Of a stretch of DNA of 37,076 nucleotides, positions 16,412 through 24,615 are shown in pieces. The notes below the pieces were generated by a model that was not told the DNA's origin, searched no databases, and saw only the letters and a program-made list of their open reading frames with translations. Position 1 is the stretch's first letter, and every line of letters begins with the position of its first letter. A program made the translations under genes and the position numbers. Source of the stretch: JBBRUG01 sp038247995 (GTDB lineage Bacteria > Chloroflexota > Chloroflexia > Chloroflexales > Chloroflexaceae); assembly GCA_038247995.1 (NCBI GenBank), contig JBBRUG010000012.1, positions 1 to 37,076 on the forward strand, written 5' to 3'.

Positions 16412-16864
16412 TCAGTCCTCACTGCTGCTGATGAGCGTGGCGACTTGCAGCAGCACATCGCGCTCGCGCTCGAACGAGACGCGGCGGAGTGCTTCGTCGA
16501 GCGGAAACCAGCGTGCATCATCGACCTCGGTTTCCTGGGGGCGCACATCGCCGCGCTCATAGCGCATCAGGAAGAGATCGACATACTTATGCACTCGCGA
16601 CGACCCGGCGCGAAACCAGTACTCAATCGTCGCGAGATGCTGCACGATCACGCCTTCGAGCCCGGTTTCTTCGGCCACCTCGCGAATAGCGGCGGCTTCG
16701 GCGGTTTCGCCGCGATTGACGTGGCCTTTGGGCAAACCCCAACGGCCGCCGCGATCGGTAGCGATCAGGGCAACCTCAACCTGGGCATCGACGAGGCGAT
16801 AAATGACGCCACCGGCCGAATATGCCGTGCGGTGGGCAGGTGAACGGTTAGAGCGTGACGACAT
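16412..16864 (-). CDS. Nudix hydrolase
   Basis: This is a 150-residue cytosolic pyrophosphohydrolase. The complete Nudix box G-x5-E-x7-RE-x2-EE-x-G is present, from GHVNRGE to REVAEETG (about residues 47-68). The N-terminal YSAGGVIYR and the RWGLPKG segment before the box are typical of diadenosine-polyphosphate/MutT-like members. The substrate is a nucleoside diphosphate linked to another group, not resolvable from sequence. It sits 9 bases after ppa and 3 bases before ybeY. Pairing with pyrophosphatase makes sense in a nucleotide house-cleaning operon, since Nudix reactions on triphosphates can yield pyrophosphate. Confidence 0.92.
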   Translation of the reverse strand: MSSRSNRSPAHRTAYSAGGVIYRLVDAQVEVALIATDRGGRWGLPKGHVNRGETAEAAAIREVAEETGLEGVIVQHLATIEYWFRAGSSRVHKYVDLFLMRYERGDVRPQETEVDDARWFPLDEALRRVSFERERDVLLQVATLISSSED

Positions 16865-16873
16865 GCTCTGTGC

Positions 16874-17425
16874 TCAAGCCCGCTTCAGCAGGCGTCCGGC
16901 GCGCATATCCCAGTACTTGTCAATAGAATACTGGATGCGCTCCTTGGCGTAATCGACGTTCTCCCACCCGATCGGCTCAACACGAGTACCCTCAAGGTCT
17001 TTGTAGACGGTGAAGAAGTGCTCAACCTCGCGCAGATAGTGGGCCGGCAATTCGGTGTAGCTTTTGTAGTCGGCGAAGAATGGATCGTATTGGAGTACGG
17101 CGAGGATCTTATCGTCTGGTTCGCCTTTGTCGAGCATGCGAAACACGCCAACGGGCCGCGCTTCCACAATGCAGCCGGGAAAGGTCGGTAGGTTGGTCAT
17201 CACCAACACATCAAGCGGATCGCCGTCGTCATAAAAAGTCTGCGGGATAAAGCCGTAATCGCCGGGGTACTGGACGGCGGAATAGAGCACACGGTCGAGC
17301 TTAAAGGCCCCAAGCCGCTTATCGAATTCGTACTTGTTGCGCGAACCTTTAGGGATTTCCACAACCATTTGAATGACATCAGGGATGTTCGGGCCGGGGT
17401 CGAGATCGTGCCAGAAGTTCTGCAT
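16874..17425 (-). CDS. ppa: Inorganic pyrophosphatase, family I
   Basis: This 183-residue soluble enzyme hydrolyses pyrophosphate to two phosphates, pulling biosynthetic reactions forward. Family I features are VVEIPKGSRNKYEFD, YPGDYGFIP and the metal-binding DDGDPLDVLV (D-x-D-P-x-D), followed by the second-half DDKILAV and HFFTVYKDLE. ATG 17425 gives MQNFWHDLDPG, a normal start; a GTG 17437 four codons upstream is also possible. It is the first gene of a three-gene operon (ppa, nudix, ybeY). A perfect TATAAT on the minus strand at 17,475-17,470 lies about 45 bases upstream. Confidence 0.96.
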   Translation of the reverse strand: MQNFWHDLDPGPNIPDVIQMVVEIPKGSRNKYEFDKRLGAFKLDRVLYSAVQYPGDYGFIPQTFYDDGDPLDVLVMTNLPTFPGCIVEARPVGVFRMLDKGEPDDKILAVLQYDPFFADYKSYTELPAHYLREVEHFFTVYKDLEGTRVEPIGWENVDYAKERIQYSIDKYWDMRAGRLLKRA

Positions 17426-17469
17426 GCGCCGCCTCACTATGGGAAAGCCGTTGCGATCTAATATGCTGT

Positions 17470-17475
17470 ATTATA
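17470..17475 (-). promoter_or_regulatory. -10 element TATAAT for the ppa operon
   Basis: A perfect TATAAT (read on the minus strand) overlaps the TAA stop of the propeller lipoprotein gene and lies about 45 bases before the ppa start. The -35 region (near AACCGG) is poor, so the promoter may be weak or activator-dependent. Confidence 0.45.
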
Positions 17476-18988
17476 GCATGGCGTACGCTGAGCCGGTTGG
17501 ATTGGGCGATTGCTGCTCAATCGCAGCGGCCCGTAGCGGCGGTGTTGCCGGTAGCCAGAGCAAGGGCGAGCCGAAATCGACCCTGGTTGCCAGTTGGACA
17601 TCCGGCTCGTTGCCCGGCGTCCAACGCCAGAGTTCGCCGGGGCCTTCGTTCGGGAAGGCCGGCTCTTGCCCCGATCGACCGGGTTGCCAGCCGGCGGGCA
17701 GGATGACGGCCAGCGTATTGCCGTCGGGCGCCCAGGCCGCCGCCGTTGATCGGGGCAGTTCCGCGACAACAGTAGCCTCCAGGGTAAGATCGGCCGCCGG
17801 CAAGGTAACCGTTTCCGACGTGCCGAGGCCCAGCAATCTGGTACTCCAGATATCGTAGCCGGAGAAGCCGCGCGGATCGCCGAAATTGTGCTCAACTACG
17901 GCGACAGTTCGCCCATCGGGGGCGAAGCGCGGCGAAAGCAGCCAACCCGCGCCGATGCCGATCGCCGCGCCGGGGCCGCGAAAGGCAACGCCAAGCTCGG
18001 TGAGATTAATATCGACCAGGGCTTGATAGCCGACAAACCGCTGATACGCGAGTTGTTCGGCGTTAGGCGACCAGGCCGGACCGTAGACGAGGTAGCTGCC
18101 CATGGGCGTACTATCCGGCCCGCCAAGCGCATAGTTCCAGCCGTTCGCCCCTTCCCGATTAACCATGCGAATGGCGTTGGTCGAGCCGAGGAACGCCAAC
18201 CCCGGCGGTTGCTGGGTAGGCGCGGTGGCGAAGGCGATCCGGCGGCCATCGGGCGCAAAGGCCGGCTCACAGCCGGCGCCAAGGGTCTGCTCCAGGCCGG
18301 CGCTCAGCTCGATCACGCGCACTTCAGCCGTGGCGCACCAGGCGCTCCAGCCGGCCCAATCGAGGCTACGCGCCTGGTCGGCGGAGGTATAGACCAGCGC
18401 CAAGCCATCGGGCGCCCAACTTGGGCCGGTTTCGGCGCGGTTGTTGGAAGTAAGCTGTTGCAGTCCATTGCCGTTGCGCTCGATCACCCAGAGTTCGGCT
18501 GCGTTCCCGGCGCCGCGAACCAGGGCGATCCGGCGGCCGTCAGGCGTGGCCGCGAAGTTACTCACCGTGTCGGCGAGGGTACGCTCGATGCTGGTGGTTG
18601 GGTTGAGCGCGATCAATGCACCATCGCGCAGAAAGAGCAGTTCCGCATCACCACCGATGACAGGCGCCGCAGTGGGCGGAACGGCAGTGGGCGCAACGGC
18701 TGTGGGCGGCAGTTCAGTTGGCACAGCAGTCGGCGGCACGTTGGTTGGGGCAGCGGTGGGCGGCGCAAGGGTTGCGGGTGCCGCAGTGAGCACAGTTGTG
18801 GGCGGCACAGCAAGCGATGCCGCAGTTGGGAGCGGTGCGCTGGTGGGCGCAGCGCTGGGCGGCACAGCTGTTGGCCCGGCGCCCGGTGCAGCGCCGCACG
18901 CGCTGAGCAAGAGCATCTGGATAAGGAAGAGAAGCATAACGGACGACGGACGACGGATGACGGATGAGCGATAAGTAGTAGCAGCCAT
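17471..18988 (-). CDS. TolB/WD40-like beta-propeller lipoprotein with Thr/Pro/Ala linker
   Basis: This 505-residue secreted protein starts at ATG 18988, fixed by AGGAGG 5 bases upstream. The N-terminus is Arg-rich, followed by a hydrophobic core and the lipobox LSAC (Cys about residue 31). A long low-complexity linker of PPTA/APT repeats (about residues 35-110) comes next. The rest is a propeller with TolB-like blades: ATPDGRRIALVR, SWAPDGLALVYTS, AFAPDGRRIAFA, AWSPNAEQLAYQR, RFAPDGRTVAVVE and AWAPDGNTLAVIL. It would be anchored outside the cell and displays a binding propeller; the ligand is unknown. Codons 7-17 come from a GGACGAC/GGATGAC short repeat (18,941-18,970). Its stop overlaps the ppa -10 box. 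The upstream neighbour is a membrane parvulin, which may fold such exported proteins (inference). Confidence 0.88.
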   Translation of the reverse strand: MAATTYRSSVIRRPSSVMLLFLIQMLLLSACGAAPGAGPTAVPPSAAPTSAPLPTAASLAVPPTTVLTAAPATLAPPTAAPTNVPPTAVPTELPPTAVAPTAVPPTAAPVIGGDAELLFLRDGALIALNPTTSIERTLADTVSNFAATPDGRRIALVRGAGNAAELWVIERNGNGLQQLTSNNRAETGPSWAPDGLALVYTSADQARSLDWAGWSAWCATAEVRVIELSAGLEQTLGAGCEPAFAPDGRRIAFATAPTQQPPGLAFLGSTNAIRMVNREGANGWNYALGGPDSTPMGSYLVYGPAWSPNAEQLAYQRFVGYQALVDINLTELGVAFRGPGAAIGIGAGWLLSPRFAPDGRTVAVVEHNFGDPRGFSGYDIWSTRLLGLGTSETVTLPAADLTLEATVVAELPRSTAAAWAPDGNTLAVILPAGWQPGRSGQEPAFPNEGPGELWRWTPGNEPDVQLATRVDFGSPLLWLPATPPLRAAAIEQQSPNPTGSAYAML

Positions 18989-19024
18989 GGCAGCCTCCTG
19001 CGCTGGCAGGGCGCGAAATAAAGC

Positions 19025-19067
19025 GGCAGCAGGTCGAGCCGCATCGCGCCGCTCATACCCTGCTGCC
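19025..19067 (-). terminator. Hairpin between the parvulin and lipoprotein genes
   Basis: GGCAGCAGG (19,025-19,033) pairs with CCTGCTGCC (19,059-19,067), and the loop contains a further GCGGC/GCCGC-type pairing. It lies between two minus-strand genes, after the parvulin stop and before the AGGAGG of the lipoprotein. No T tract follows, so it may be a terminator, a processing site or a leader structure. Confidence 0.4.
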
Positions 19068-19102
19068 TGAGATCAGCTCGTACCTACTGAACGCCGCTCC
19101 AG

Positions 19103-20290
19103 TCAGTTTTGTTCCGATCCGGCCACCAGTTCATCGGTGTCGACGAGGATTCTAATCCGCTCCTCAGATCGCGCCGACTCTTCCAGATTGGCTACCCAGG
19201 GCAAGAACGTTTCGGCGAACGCCTGCTGGCCGGGGCCGGTATTGAGCAGTTCCGTGTTATCGAAACCGCGTACCTCTGCGGGCTCAAGCACTTCAATAAT
19301 ATGCCAGCCGAAGTTGGTTTGCACCAGGCGTACTTCACCGACAGCCATGCTAAAGACGGCATCGTTGAACTCGGGCACATAAACGCCCTGTGGCGCCCAA
19401 CCCAGATCGCCGCCTTCAACTGCCGAGAGCGTATCGTCGGAACGATTGCGGGCGAGTTCGGCAAAATCGGCGCCGCCCTCAATTTCGGCCAATAACTCCT
19501 CAGCCTCTACACGGCGTTGTTCGGCCGCCTCGCCTTCGGCGGCGAGCAGAATATGCTGTACGTGAACCTGTTCCGCCGTGGTGTGGCGGAGGATCATCTG
19601 CTCGACAAGGTAATCGCGGCTCAGCAGCGTGCGTAACTCATCGACGCCGGCGATATTATTCGCGGCCAGGAACTCCTCAAAGACAGCTTCATCACCGCTG
19701 GACTGCTCCTGGAGCAGTTGATCGATCCGAGTGTCGATCAGTTCCTCATCGACGTTGACACCCTCTTCGGCGGCGGCTTGCACCACCAGTTCAATCTGAA
19801 TTAATTGATCGAGCAAATCGCTCGGATTAGCGCCGGGCTGATAACGGCGTACAAACTCGCCGCGGGTAATATCTACCGCTCCGACCTGCGCGATCACCTC
19901 AGGGTCGTCCGGATCGCCGATCGCGCCGGGGAGCGGCAGGGCAGTGGGAACCGACTCTGTGGTGGGGATGGTGCCGGCCGTCGGCCGATTAAAGGCTTGC
20001 TGCTCGGGGGGCGGAAACAGCAGCGCCATAGCGATGCCGATGGCGGCGAGCAGGCCCACTGCCCCGATAATAATGCCGATCGGCGGGCGTCCGCCTTTTT
20101 CCTCAGTCGCTTCAGCCTCCAGCGCCTCCTCGGTTACGTCGGCTGATGTATATGCCGGATCAGCCTCGGTTACTTCGGCTGAGGCATATGTTGGATCAGC
20201 CTCGTTTTCGCGCGGCGCATCCAGGGCACCTGGGTCATCGGTGAGCGGTGGTTCGACCGGCTCATCCTGCTTACGTACATCGTCGCTCAA
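19103..20290 (-). CDS. Membrane-anchored parvulin-type peptidyl-prolyl isomerase
   Basis: This 395-residue protein has a type II membrane layout. An acidic cytosolic N-terminus (residues 1-68) is followed by one membrane segment (IGIIIGAVGLLAAIGIAMAL, about 71-90) and then a Thr/Pro linker. A SurA-like N-terminal helical domain comes next (VGAVDITRGEFVRRY). The parvulin domain spans about residues 243-335: VQHILLA, FAELARNRSDD, GGDLGW, FGWHIIEVLE. It should act on proteins crossing the membrane. The start is TTG 20290 with GGAG 6 bases upstream. Residues about 31-55 hold a duplicated motif (ADPTYASAEVTE / ADPAYTSADVTE). It is a paralogue in function of the lipoprotein parvulin at 2.2 kb. Confidence 0.9.
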   Translation of the reverse strand: MSDDVRKQDEPVEPPLTDDPGALDAPRENEADPTYASAEVTEADPAYTSADVTEEALEAEATEEKGGRPPIGIIIGAVGLLAAIGIAMALLFPPPEQQAFNRPTAGTIPTTESVPTALPLPGAIGDPDDPEVIAQVGAVDITRGEFVRRYQPGANPSDLLDQLIQIELVVQAAAEEGVNVDEELIDTRIDQLLQEQSSGDEAVFEEFLAANNIAGVDELRTLLSRDYLVEQMILRHTTAEQVHVQHILLAAEGEAAEQRRVEAEELLAEIEGGADFAELARNRSDDTLSAVEGGDLGWAPQGVYVPEFNDAVFSMAVGEVRLVQTNFGWHIIEVLEPAEVRGFDNTELLNTGPGQQAFAETFLPWVANLEESARSEERIRILVDTDELVAGSEQN

Positions 20291-20418
20291 CGTCTACTCC
20301 AATCGATAAGCATCTGCACAGACAGTAATTATTCACGCATCCTACCACAGAATGTTGCGACGGCGCGAGGGCCAAGCGGCAGGCGTGGGCGGGCATAACG
20401 AACGTCAGTTTGCTTAGA

Positions 20419-20447
20419 TTGCGTCCGGCGGACGATGCGCGTAGAAT
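20419..20447 (+). promoter_or_regulatory. Promoter TTGCGT-17-TAGAAT
   Basis: TTGCGT at 20,419-20,424 and TAGAAT at 20,442-20,447 are separated by 17 bases. They lie in the 263-base space between the divergent parvulin and MFS genes. The predicted transcript would have a leader of about 100 bases before ATG 20554. Confidence 0.5.
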
Positions 20448-20553
20448 GAAGGATGTGGTATTGTGTGATTAGTCCATAGTTATTTCGGCAAAGGGTTAGG
20501 CGGACGGAGATCTCCGTAGAAATGCCTCCCACTATCAGTCTGGATATTGCTGC

Positions 20554-21759
20554 ATGAAACCGACCTTTGTGGTCTTCATTGGCTTGTTCGCCGTTTTCAC
20601 CGGGCTAGGGGTATTAAACCCGCTGCTGGCGCCGCTGGTGCGTGAACTTGGGCTTACGGAGATTCAGGGCGGGTTGATCATCACCGCCGCCGCAATGATG
20701 TTTGCGATCGGCAGCCCGTTCTGGGGCCGGCGCAGTGAGTTCTGGGGACGCAAGCGCGTCATGGTGATCGGCATGATTGGTTTTGCCTTTGGGTATGGCC
20801 TGTTTGCCGTTGTGACGCATATGAGCCTGATTGGCTGGCTATCGCCGCTGATCGCCTTTTTCGCCCTGGTACTGGCGCGGGCGTTGGCCGGCTTCCTGAT
20901 GGGCGGCGTGCCGGTTGCGGCGCAGGCGTATATTGCCGACACGACAACCGGCGCCGAGCGCACGGCAGGTATCGCGCTGCTGAGTGCAGCCAATGGTTCA
21001 GGCTTCATTCTTGGCCCGGCGATCGGCGCTGCCCTGGCTGGTTTCGGGTTGTTGGCCCCGTTATACGCCGCTGTGGCGCTGCCGATCATCACGTTGGTGC
21101 TGGTCGCACTATACTTGCCTGCGCTGCCGCCGCAGGCGATAACGCAACAGCAGCCGCGTTTGCGTCCCACCGACAGCCGAATTGTGCCGTGGATGCTGAT
21201 TGCATTCACAATTGTGCTGGCGCTGATGAGTTTGCAGATCACGGCAGGGTTTCTGTTTCAGGATCGCTTGAATCTCAGTTCGCAGGAGACGGCGCAATTC
21301 CTGGGGTTGGCGTTTGCCGCCAGCGGGATCGCCAATCTGGTGGCGCAACTGGGCATTATTCGCACGTTTCGTCTACCGCCGTTGCGGCTGTTGCGGCTTG
21401 GAGTGCCGATCGGGATTCTCGGGTTTGTCGTGCTGATCGGCGCCGAGACCTTGCCGATGCTGGTCCTGGCCTTTGTAATCGCGGGGTTTGGTTTGGGGTT
21501 GGCATCGCCGGGTTTTGCGGCAGCGGCAACGCTTGAAGTTGAACCGCATGAACAGGGTACCGTTGCCGGCATTATGACGGCAGCCCAGGGCTATGGCGCG
21601 ATGACCGGCCCATTGCTGGCGACAAGTTTGTATCAGGTGCATGAGACGTTGCCGTACTTTTTCGCCGCTCTGTTGCTGAGCGGCGTTACCGTAGCGGCGT
21701 GGCTGCATCCGCGACTGCGGCGGATCGTGGTGCAGCCTACGCCAGTAGCGGCGGACTAG
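20554..21759 (+). CDS. MFS transporter, drug-efflux (DHA1) type
   Basis: This 401-residue protein has twelve predicted membrane segments. Motif A appears after helix 2 as GRRSEFWGRKRVMV, and helix 5 carries the antiporter-type motif SGF-like segment ANGSGFILGPAIGAALAG. Both are typical of DHA1 proton-driven multidrug exporters. The second half has ATLEVEPHEQGTVAG and a short basic C-terminus. The substrate is unknown. ATG 20554 opens directly with a hydrophobic helix. It is followed 28 bases after the stop by a strong intrinsic terminator and converges on the DoxX-like gene. No adjacent regulator gene is seen. Confidence 0.9.
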   Translation: MKPTFVVFIGLFAVFTGLGVLNPLLAPLVRELGLTEIQGGLIITAAAMMFAIGSPFWGRRSEFWGRKRVMVIGMIGFAFGYGLFAVVTHMSLIGWLSPLIAFFALVLARALAGFLMGGVPVAAQAYIADTTTGAERTAGIALLSAANGSGFILGPAIGAALAGFGLLAPLYAAVALPIITLVLVALYLPALPPQAITQQQPRLRPTDSRIVPWMLIAFTIVLALMSLQITAGFLFQDRLNLSSQETAQFLGLAFAASGIANLVAQLGIIRTFRLPPLRLLRLGVPIGILGFVVLIGAETLPMLVLAFVIAGFGLGLASPGFAAAATLEVEPHEQGTVAGIMTAAQGYGAMTGPLLATSLYQVHETLPYFFAALLLSGVTVAAWLHPRLRRIVVQPTPVAAD

Positions 21760-21786
21760 CAGATGCAGGCGGCAGGCGGCAAGTGG

Positions 21787-21826
21787 CAGGACGAACGATC
21801 CCGGTAGCGGGCGTTCGTCCTGTTTT
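21787..21826 (+). terminator. Intrinsic terminator of the MFS gene
   Basis: CAGGACGAACG (21,787-21,797) pairs perfectly with CGTTCGTCCTG (21,812-21,822). The 14-base loop contains a CCC/GGG extension, and TTTT follows immediately. It is ideally placed after the MFS stop and just before the convergent DoxX-like gene stop at 21,828. Confidence 0.88.
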
Positions 21827-21827
21827 G

Positions 21828-22301
21828 TTAGCGGAAGAGCGCCGACTCAGGGTAGCGCTGATGGAGGGTCGTATCGAGGCCGAACCAGTGGCCGGAGGGC
21901 GTGCCGAGCAGAATTGCCGAGGCCACAAAAAAGGGCGGCATTGTAACATTGTAATACGAGCCGGCAGTGATATTGCTGATTAGAAACAGTGCGAGGGCCG
22001 CATTAGGGCGCACCGCCAGGCCCAGGAGCATGCCCACGGCCACGCTGATCTGGCCCAGGGTAAGCACCCAGGCCACCGGGCGATAGCAAGGGATGGCGAA
22101 GCTGCGTAAATAGGCGGCGCTGAACGAAGTCGGGTCGATCTCGGTGAGGCGGCGCGCAAAATGTTCACGTAGAATGGGGCTGGTAAGCCACTGACGCGTG
22201 AGTTTGTGGTACGCGCCATAGAGGAAGAACAGACCAAAGGCGTAGCGTAGGGCTAAAACGACGCCCCGTGCAGCTTGAAGCGGGGTGATCCGAGCGGACA
22301 T
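21828..22301 (-). CDS. DoxX-like small membrane protein
   Basis: This 157-residue protein has four predicted membrane helices. It begins at ATG 22301, with GGAGGG about 9 bases upstream; the frame stays open further upstream, but that part is AT-rich leader. Features are ARGVVLALRYAFGLFFLYGAYHKL in helix 1, a loop with an FARRLTEI segment, VAWVLTLGQISVAVGMLLGLAVRP in the middle and SNITAGSYYNVT near the end, as in DoxX/DoxD-type proteins. The family is linked to quinone redox reactions and sulfur or oxidative stress proteins, but the role here is unknown. Upstream (22,340-22,430) lies an unusually AT-rich stretch with TATGTTATGATATG on the coding strand, likely the promoter. Confidence 0.82.
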   Translation of the reverse strand: MSARITPLQAARGVVLALRYAFGLFFLYGAYHKLTRQWLTSPILREHFARRLTEIDPTSFSAAYLRSFAIPCYRPVAWVLTLGQISVAVGMLLGLAVRPNAALALFLISNITAGSYYNVTMPPFFVASAILLGTPSGHWFGLDTTLHQRYPESALFR

Positions 22302-22523
22302 AATGTAGCACCCTCCATGAGCTGCGGTGCGTACTGGGCATGGCAGCTCGGCACGCAGATACCCGATACATATCATAACATAGCATGTCATAAAAGAAGT
22401 AAAGAGATCGCAATTGTCCATGGTCAGGCTCAGAGACTGCCTAAGCAGGGGTTTCGTCACCGCAGCGCGCGCGGATGCGGCTCCCGCTGGGTCGTTCCCG
22501 CGCCGGCGGAAACCCCACCCAGC

Positions 22524-22563
22524 GGAGCCAGCGCAGCGCCGTGGGCGCCCGCCTGCGCGGGGC
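22524..22563. repeat. Dispersed repeat, inverted copy of 15,292-15,330
   Basis: The reverse complement of this stretch matches the element after the broken permease. The surrounding 378-base space between the DoxX-like and PPK2 genes also contains CGCTGGG...CCCAGCG at about 22,488-22,524 flanking it. Apart from these and the promoter at 22,625 I see no gene here. Confidence 0.75.
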
Positions 22564-22624
22564 GCAACGGACAGATGGCGTCATGCGCCCCTTTTCAGAC
22601 CGCTTCTCAAGATCGTGTACACGC

Positions 22625-22654
22625 CTGACAGCGGTGGTTAGGCGGTGTTACAAT
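22625..22654 (+). promoter_or_regulatory. Promoter CTGACA-18-TACAAT for ppk2
   Basis: CTGACA at 22,625-22,630 and TACAAT at 22,649-22,654 are spaced by 18 bases. The predicted start near 22,661 leaves a short leader with GGAGG at 22,671-22,675, 4 bases before ATG 22680. Confidence 0.65.
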
Positions 22655-22679
22655 GGGGCCACGATGTTCAGGAGGTGCC

Positions 22680-24275
22680 ATGTTCGAGCAGATCGACCTC
22701 AAGATTACGGTTCCCAAACGGGAATATCGCCGGCGGCTGCCCGAACTCCAGGCGCGCCTCTTTGATATGGAGCAGGCCGTGATCGAGGCGCGGCTGCCGG
22801 TCGTGCTGATCTTCGAAGGTTGGGCTGGAACAGCGCGGGCGCGGCTGATCGGCAGCCTGACGCGCCGCCTTGATCCGAGAGGCTTGCGTGTGCATGCCGG
22901 CACGCCGCCGCGCACCTTCGAGCGTCAATTTCCCTGGCTCTACCGCTTCTGGTTGCAGATCCCAAGTTACGGTCGGCTGGCTATGTTTGAGCGCGCATGG
23001 TATCGGCAGGCCGTCGATGAACGGCTCCGTGAGGATGGCAGCGTGGCGCTCTGGCGCAGCCGCTGCGAAGATATCGTCTCGTTCGAGCGGCAACTCGCCG
23101 ACGACGGCACAGTGATCCTCAAGTTCTGGCTGCATATCGCGCAGAAAGAGCAGCGGCGCCGCTTCAAACACTTGCAGGCCGACCCACTGATGGCCTGGCA
23201 GGTTACCGCCGAAGACCGTTGGCAGAACCGCCATTATGACGAGGTGGCGGCGGCGATCCAGGATCTGATCGCCCGCACCGACACAGTCGGCGCACCGTGG
23301 CACATCATCCCGGCCACCAACCCGCGCGCTGCACGGCTTGCCGTTTTTGAGATTATTCTCAATGCTCTGGAAGCGCGCCTCGGTCGCCCGGCCATCGCGC
23401 TCGACGCCGCAACCCAATCGGCAGGCACTGACGATAGCAGTATCGCCTTTCGGCGCTATACACTCGCGGTACATGGCGGTAATGGTGCGGCTACGGCGCA
23501 TCCGGCCTCGGCAAAGGCGCCGGCAGCGCCGGACTATGCGCCGCATGTGTCGCAAATTCTTGATCGGGTCGATCTACAGGTCAGCCTCGATGAAGCGGTA
23601 TACAAGCAGCGCCGCAAACACCTTCAGGCCAAACTGTACCTGCTGGGGCTTGAAATCTACCGCCAGCAGCGCCCGGTAGTCCTGGTGTTTGAGGGTTGGG
23701 ATGCGGCCGGCAAGGGCGGGGCCATCCAGCGTCTGACGGCAAAGCTTGATCCGCGCAGCAATACGGTACACGCGATCGCGGCCCCGACGGGTGACGATAA
23801 GGCGCGCCACTATTTGTACCGCTTCTGGCGTCGTCTGCCGCCGCGCGGGGCGATCGCCATTTTTGATCGATCGTGGTATGGCCGAGTGCTGGTTGAACGG
23901 ATCGAGGGTTTTGCGCGCCCCGATGAGTGGCAGCGCGCCTATGCCGAGATCAACGAGTTCGAGCGTCAGCTTGTCGGGTTTGGGACGATCGTCTGCAAGT
24001 TCTGGCTGCACCTTAGCCCCGAGGAACAGTTGCGGCGCTTTGAGGAGCGCCAGAATGTGCCCTACAAGGCCTGGAAGCTCACCGACGAGGACTGGCGCAA
24101 CCGCGAGAAGTGGCCGCAGCACGAAGCGGCAGCCAACGAAATGCTGCTGCGTACCTCAACCCCAACGGCACCCTGGACGATCGTCGAGACTGAAGACAAG
24201 CGTTTCGGGCGGATCAAGGTGCTGAGCACAGTTGTGCAGCGCCTCGAAGACGAGTTGGGGCGGATCGAGCTGTAA
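22680..24275 (+). CDS. Tandem-domain polyphosphate kinase 2 (polyphosphate:AMP phosphotransferase type)
   Basis: This 531-residue protein is two PPK2 domains in a row, the layout of class II PPK2 enzymes that make ADP from AMP and polyphosphate. The C-terminal half (from about residue 300) carries the active-site Walker A GWDAAGKGG (about residue 340), the Walker B-like DRSWYGR (about 397) and the lid segment. The N-terminal half has degenerate versions: GWAGTARAR lacks the P-loop lysine, and ERAWYRQ replaces the catalytic Asp by Glu. This half is therefore structural, as in known class II members. ATG 22680 has GGAGG 4 bases upstream and a clear promoter. An excellent terminator follows at 24,317. 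It stands as a single-gene unit and links polyphosphate to nucleotide energy charge. Confidence 0.92.
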   Translation: MFEQIDLKITVPKREYRRRLPELQARLFDMEQAVIEARLPVVLIFEGWAGTARARLIGSLTRRLDPRGLRVHAGTPPRTFERQFPWLYRFWLQIPSYGRLAMFERAWYRQAVDERLREDGSVALWRSRCEDIVSFERQLADDGTVILKFWLHIAQKEQRRRFKHLQADPLMAWQVTAEDRWQNRHYDEVAAAIQDLIARTDTVGAPWHIIPATNPRAARLAVFEIILNALEARLGRPAIALDAATQSAGTDDSSIAFRRYTLAVHGGNGAATAHPASAKAPAAPDYAPHVSQILDRVDLQVSLDEAVYKQRRKHLQAKLYLLGLEIYRQQRPVVLVFEGWDAAGKGGAIQRLTAKLDPRSNTVHAIAAPTGDDKARHYLYRFWRRLPPRGAIAIFDRSWYGRVLVERIEGFARPDEWQRAYAEINEFERQLVGFGTIVCKFWLHLSPEEQLRRFEERQNVPYKAWKLTDEDWRNREKWPQHEAAANEMLLRTSTPTAPWTIVETEDKRFGRIKVLSTVVQRLEDELGRIEL

Positions 24276-24316
24276 AGCCGTTATTGTGCTTGGCGAAACT
24301 CGGATCGCAGCCCCCG

Positions 24317-24352
24317 AAGACCGGTCAGGCCTGACAAGCCTGGCCGGTCTTT
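24317..24352 (+). terminator. Intrinsic terminator of ppk2
   Basis: AAGACCGGTCAGGC (24,317-24,330) pairs with GCCTGGCCGGTCTT (about 24,338-24,351) with one G-T wobble and a 7-base loop, ending in TTT. It lies 42 bases after the ppk2 stop. Confidence 0.8.
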
Positions 24353-24354
24353 GA

Positions 24355-24582
24355 TCACGCATCACGGTCGCTGAGCGCTTGCTGGACTTTTGCGGCCAGG
24401 GCACGGATGACATGCTCGCGCATACGCTCACCTTCGGCGGGATCGGCGGTGCTGGGCCGGCCATTCACGCCACCCGAATCGGGTTGATACACGAAGCGTG
24501 AGTTCACCAGATGCCACGGCTTAGTGATGCTAGGTTGCGCCGGCCTGGTGACAAACGGCGGCAGCGCCGGTGCAGTCGATGA
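24355..24582 (-). pseudogene. Coding-like remnant, C-terminal, unrecognised family
   Basis: A minus-strand frame of 75 codons without a good start codon ends at TGA 24355-24357. It reads like real protein: ITKPWHLVNSRFVYQPD, then GRPSTADPAEGERMREHVIR and an amphipathic last helix. An adjacent frame just upstream contains APVIIDCTGAAAVCHQAGA, which also looks protein-like, so a frameshifted relic is likely. I do not recognise the family. The 434-base space between ppk2 and the glyoxalase-fold gene also holds the terminator at 24,317 and the promoter at 24,616, and nothing else visible. Confidence 0.35.
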
Positions 24583-24615
24583 TCACCGGCGCCGTCAGCT
24601 TCAGCAGGGCGCCTA

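Noticed and set aside
17888..18967. Long plus-strand frame with Gly/Arg/Ser-rich text
   Set aside because: Antisense to the propeller lipoprotein, which has a strong ribosome binding site, lipobox and blade motifs.
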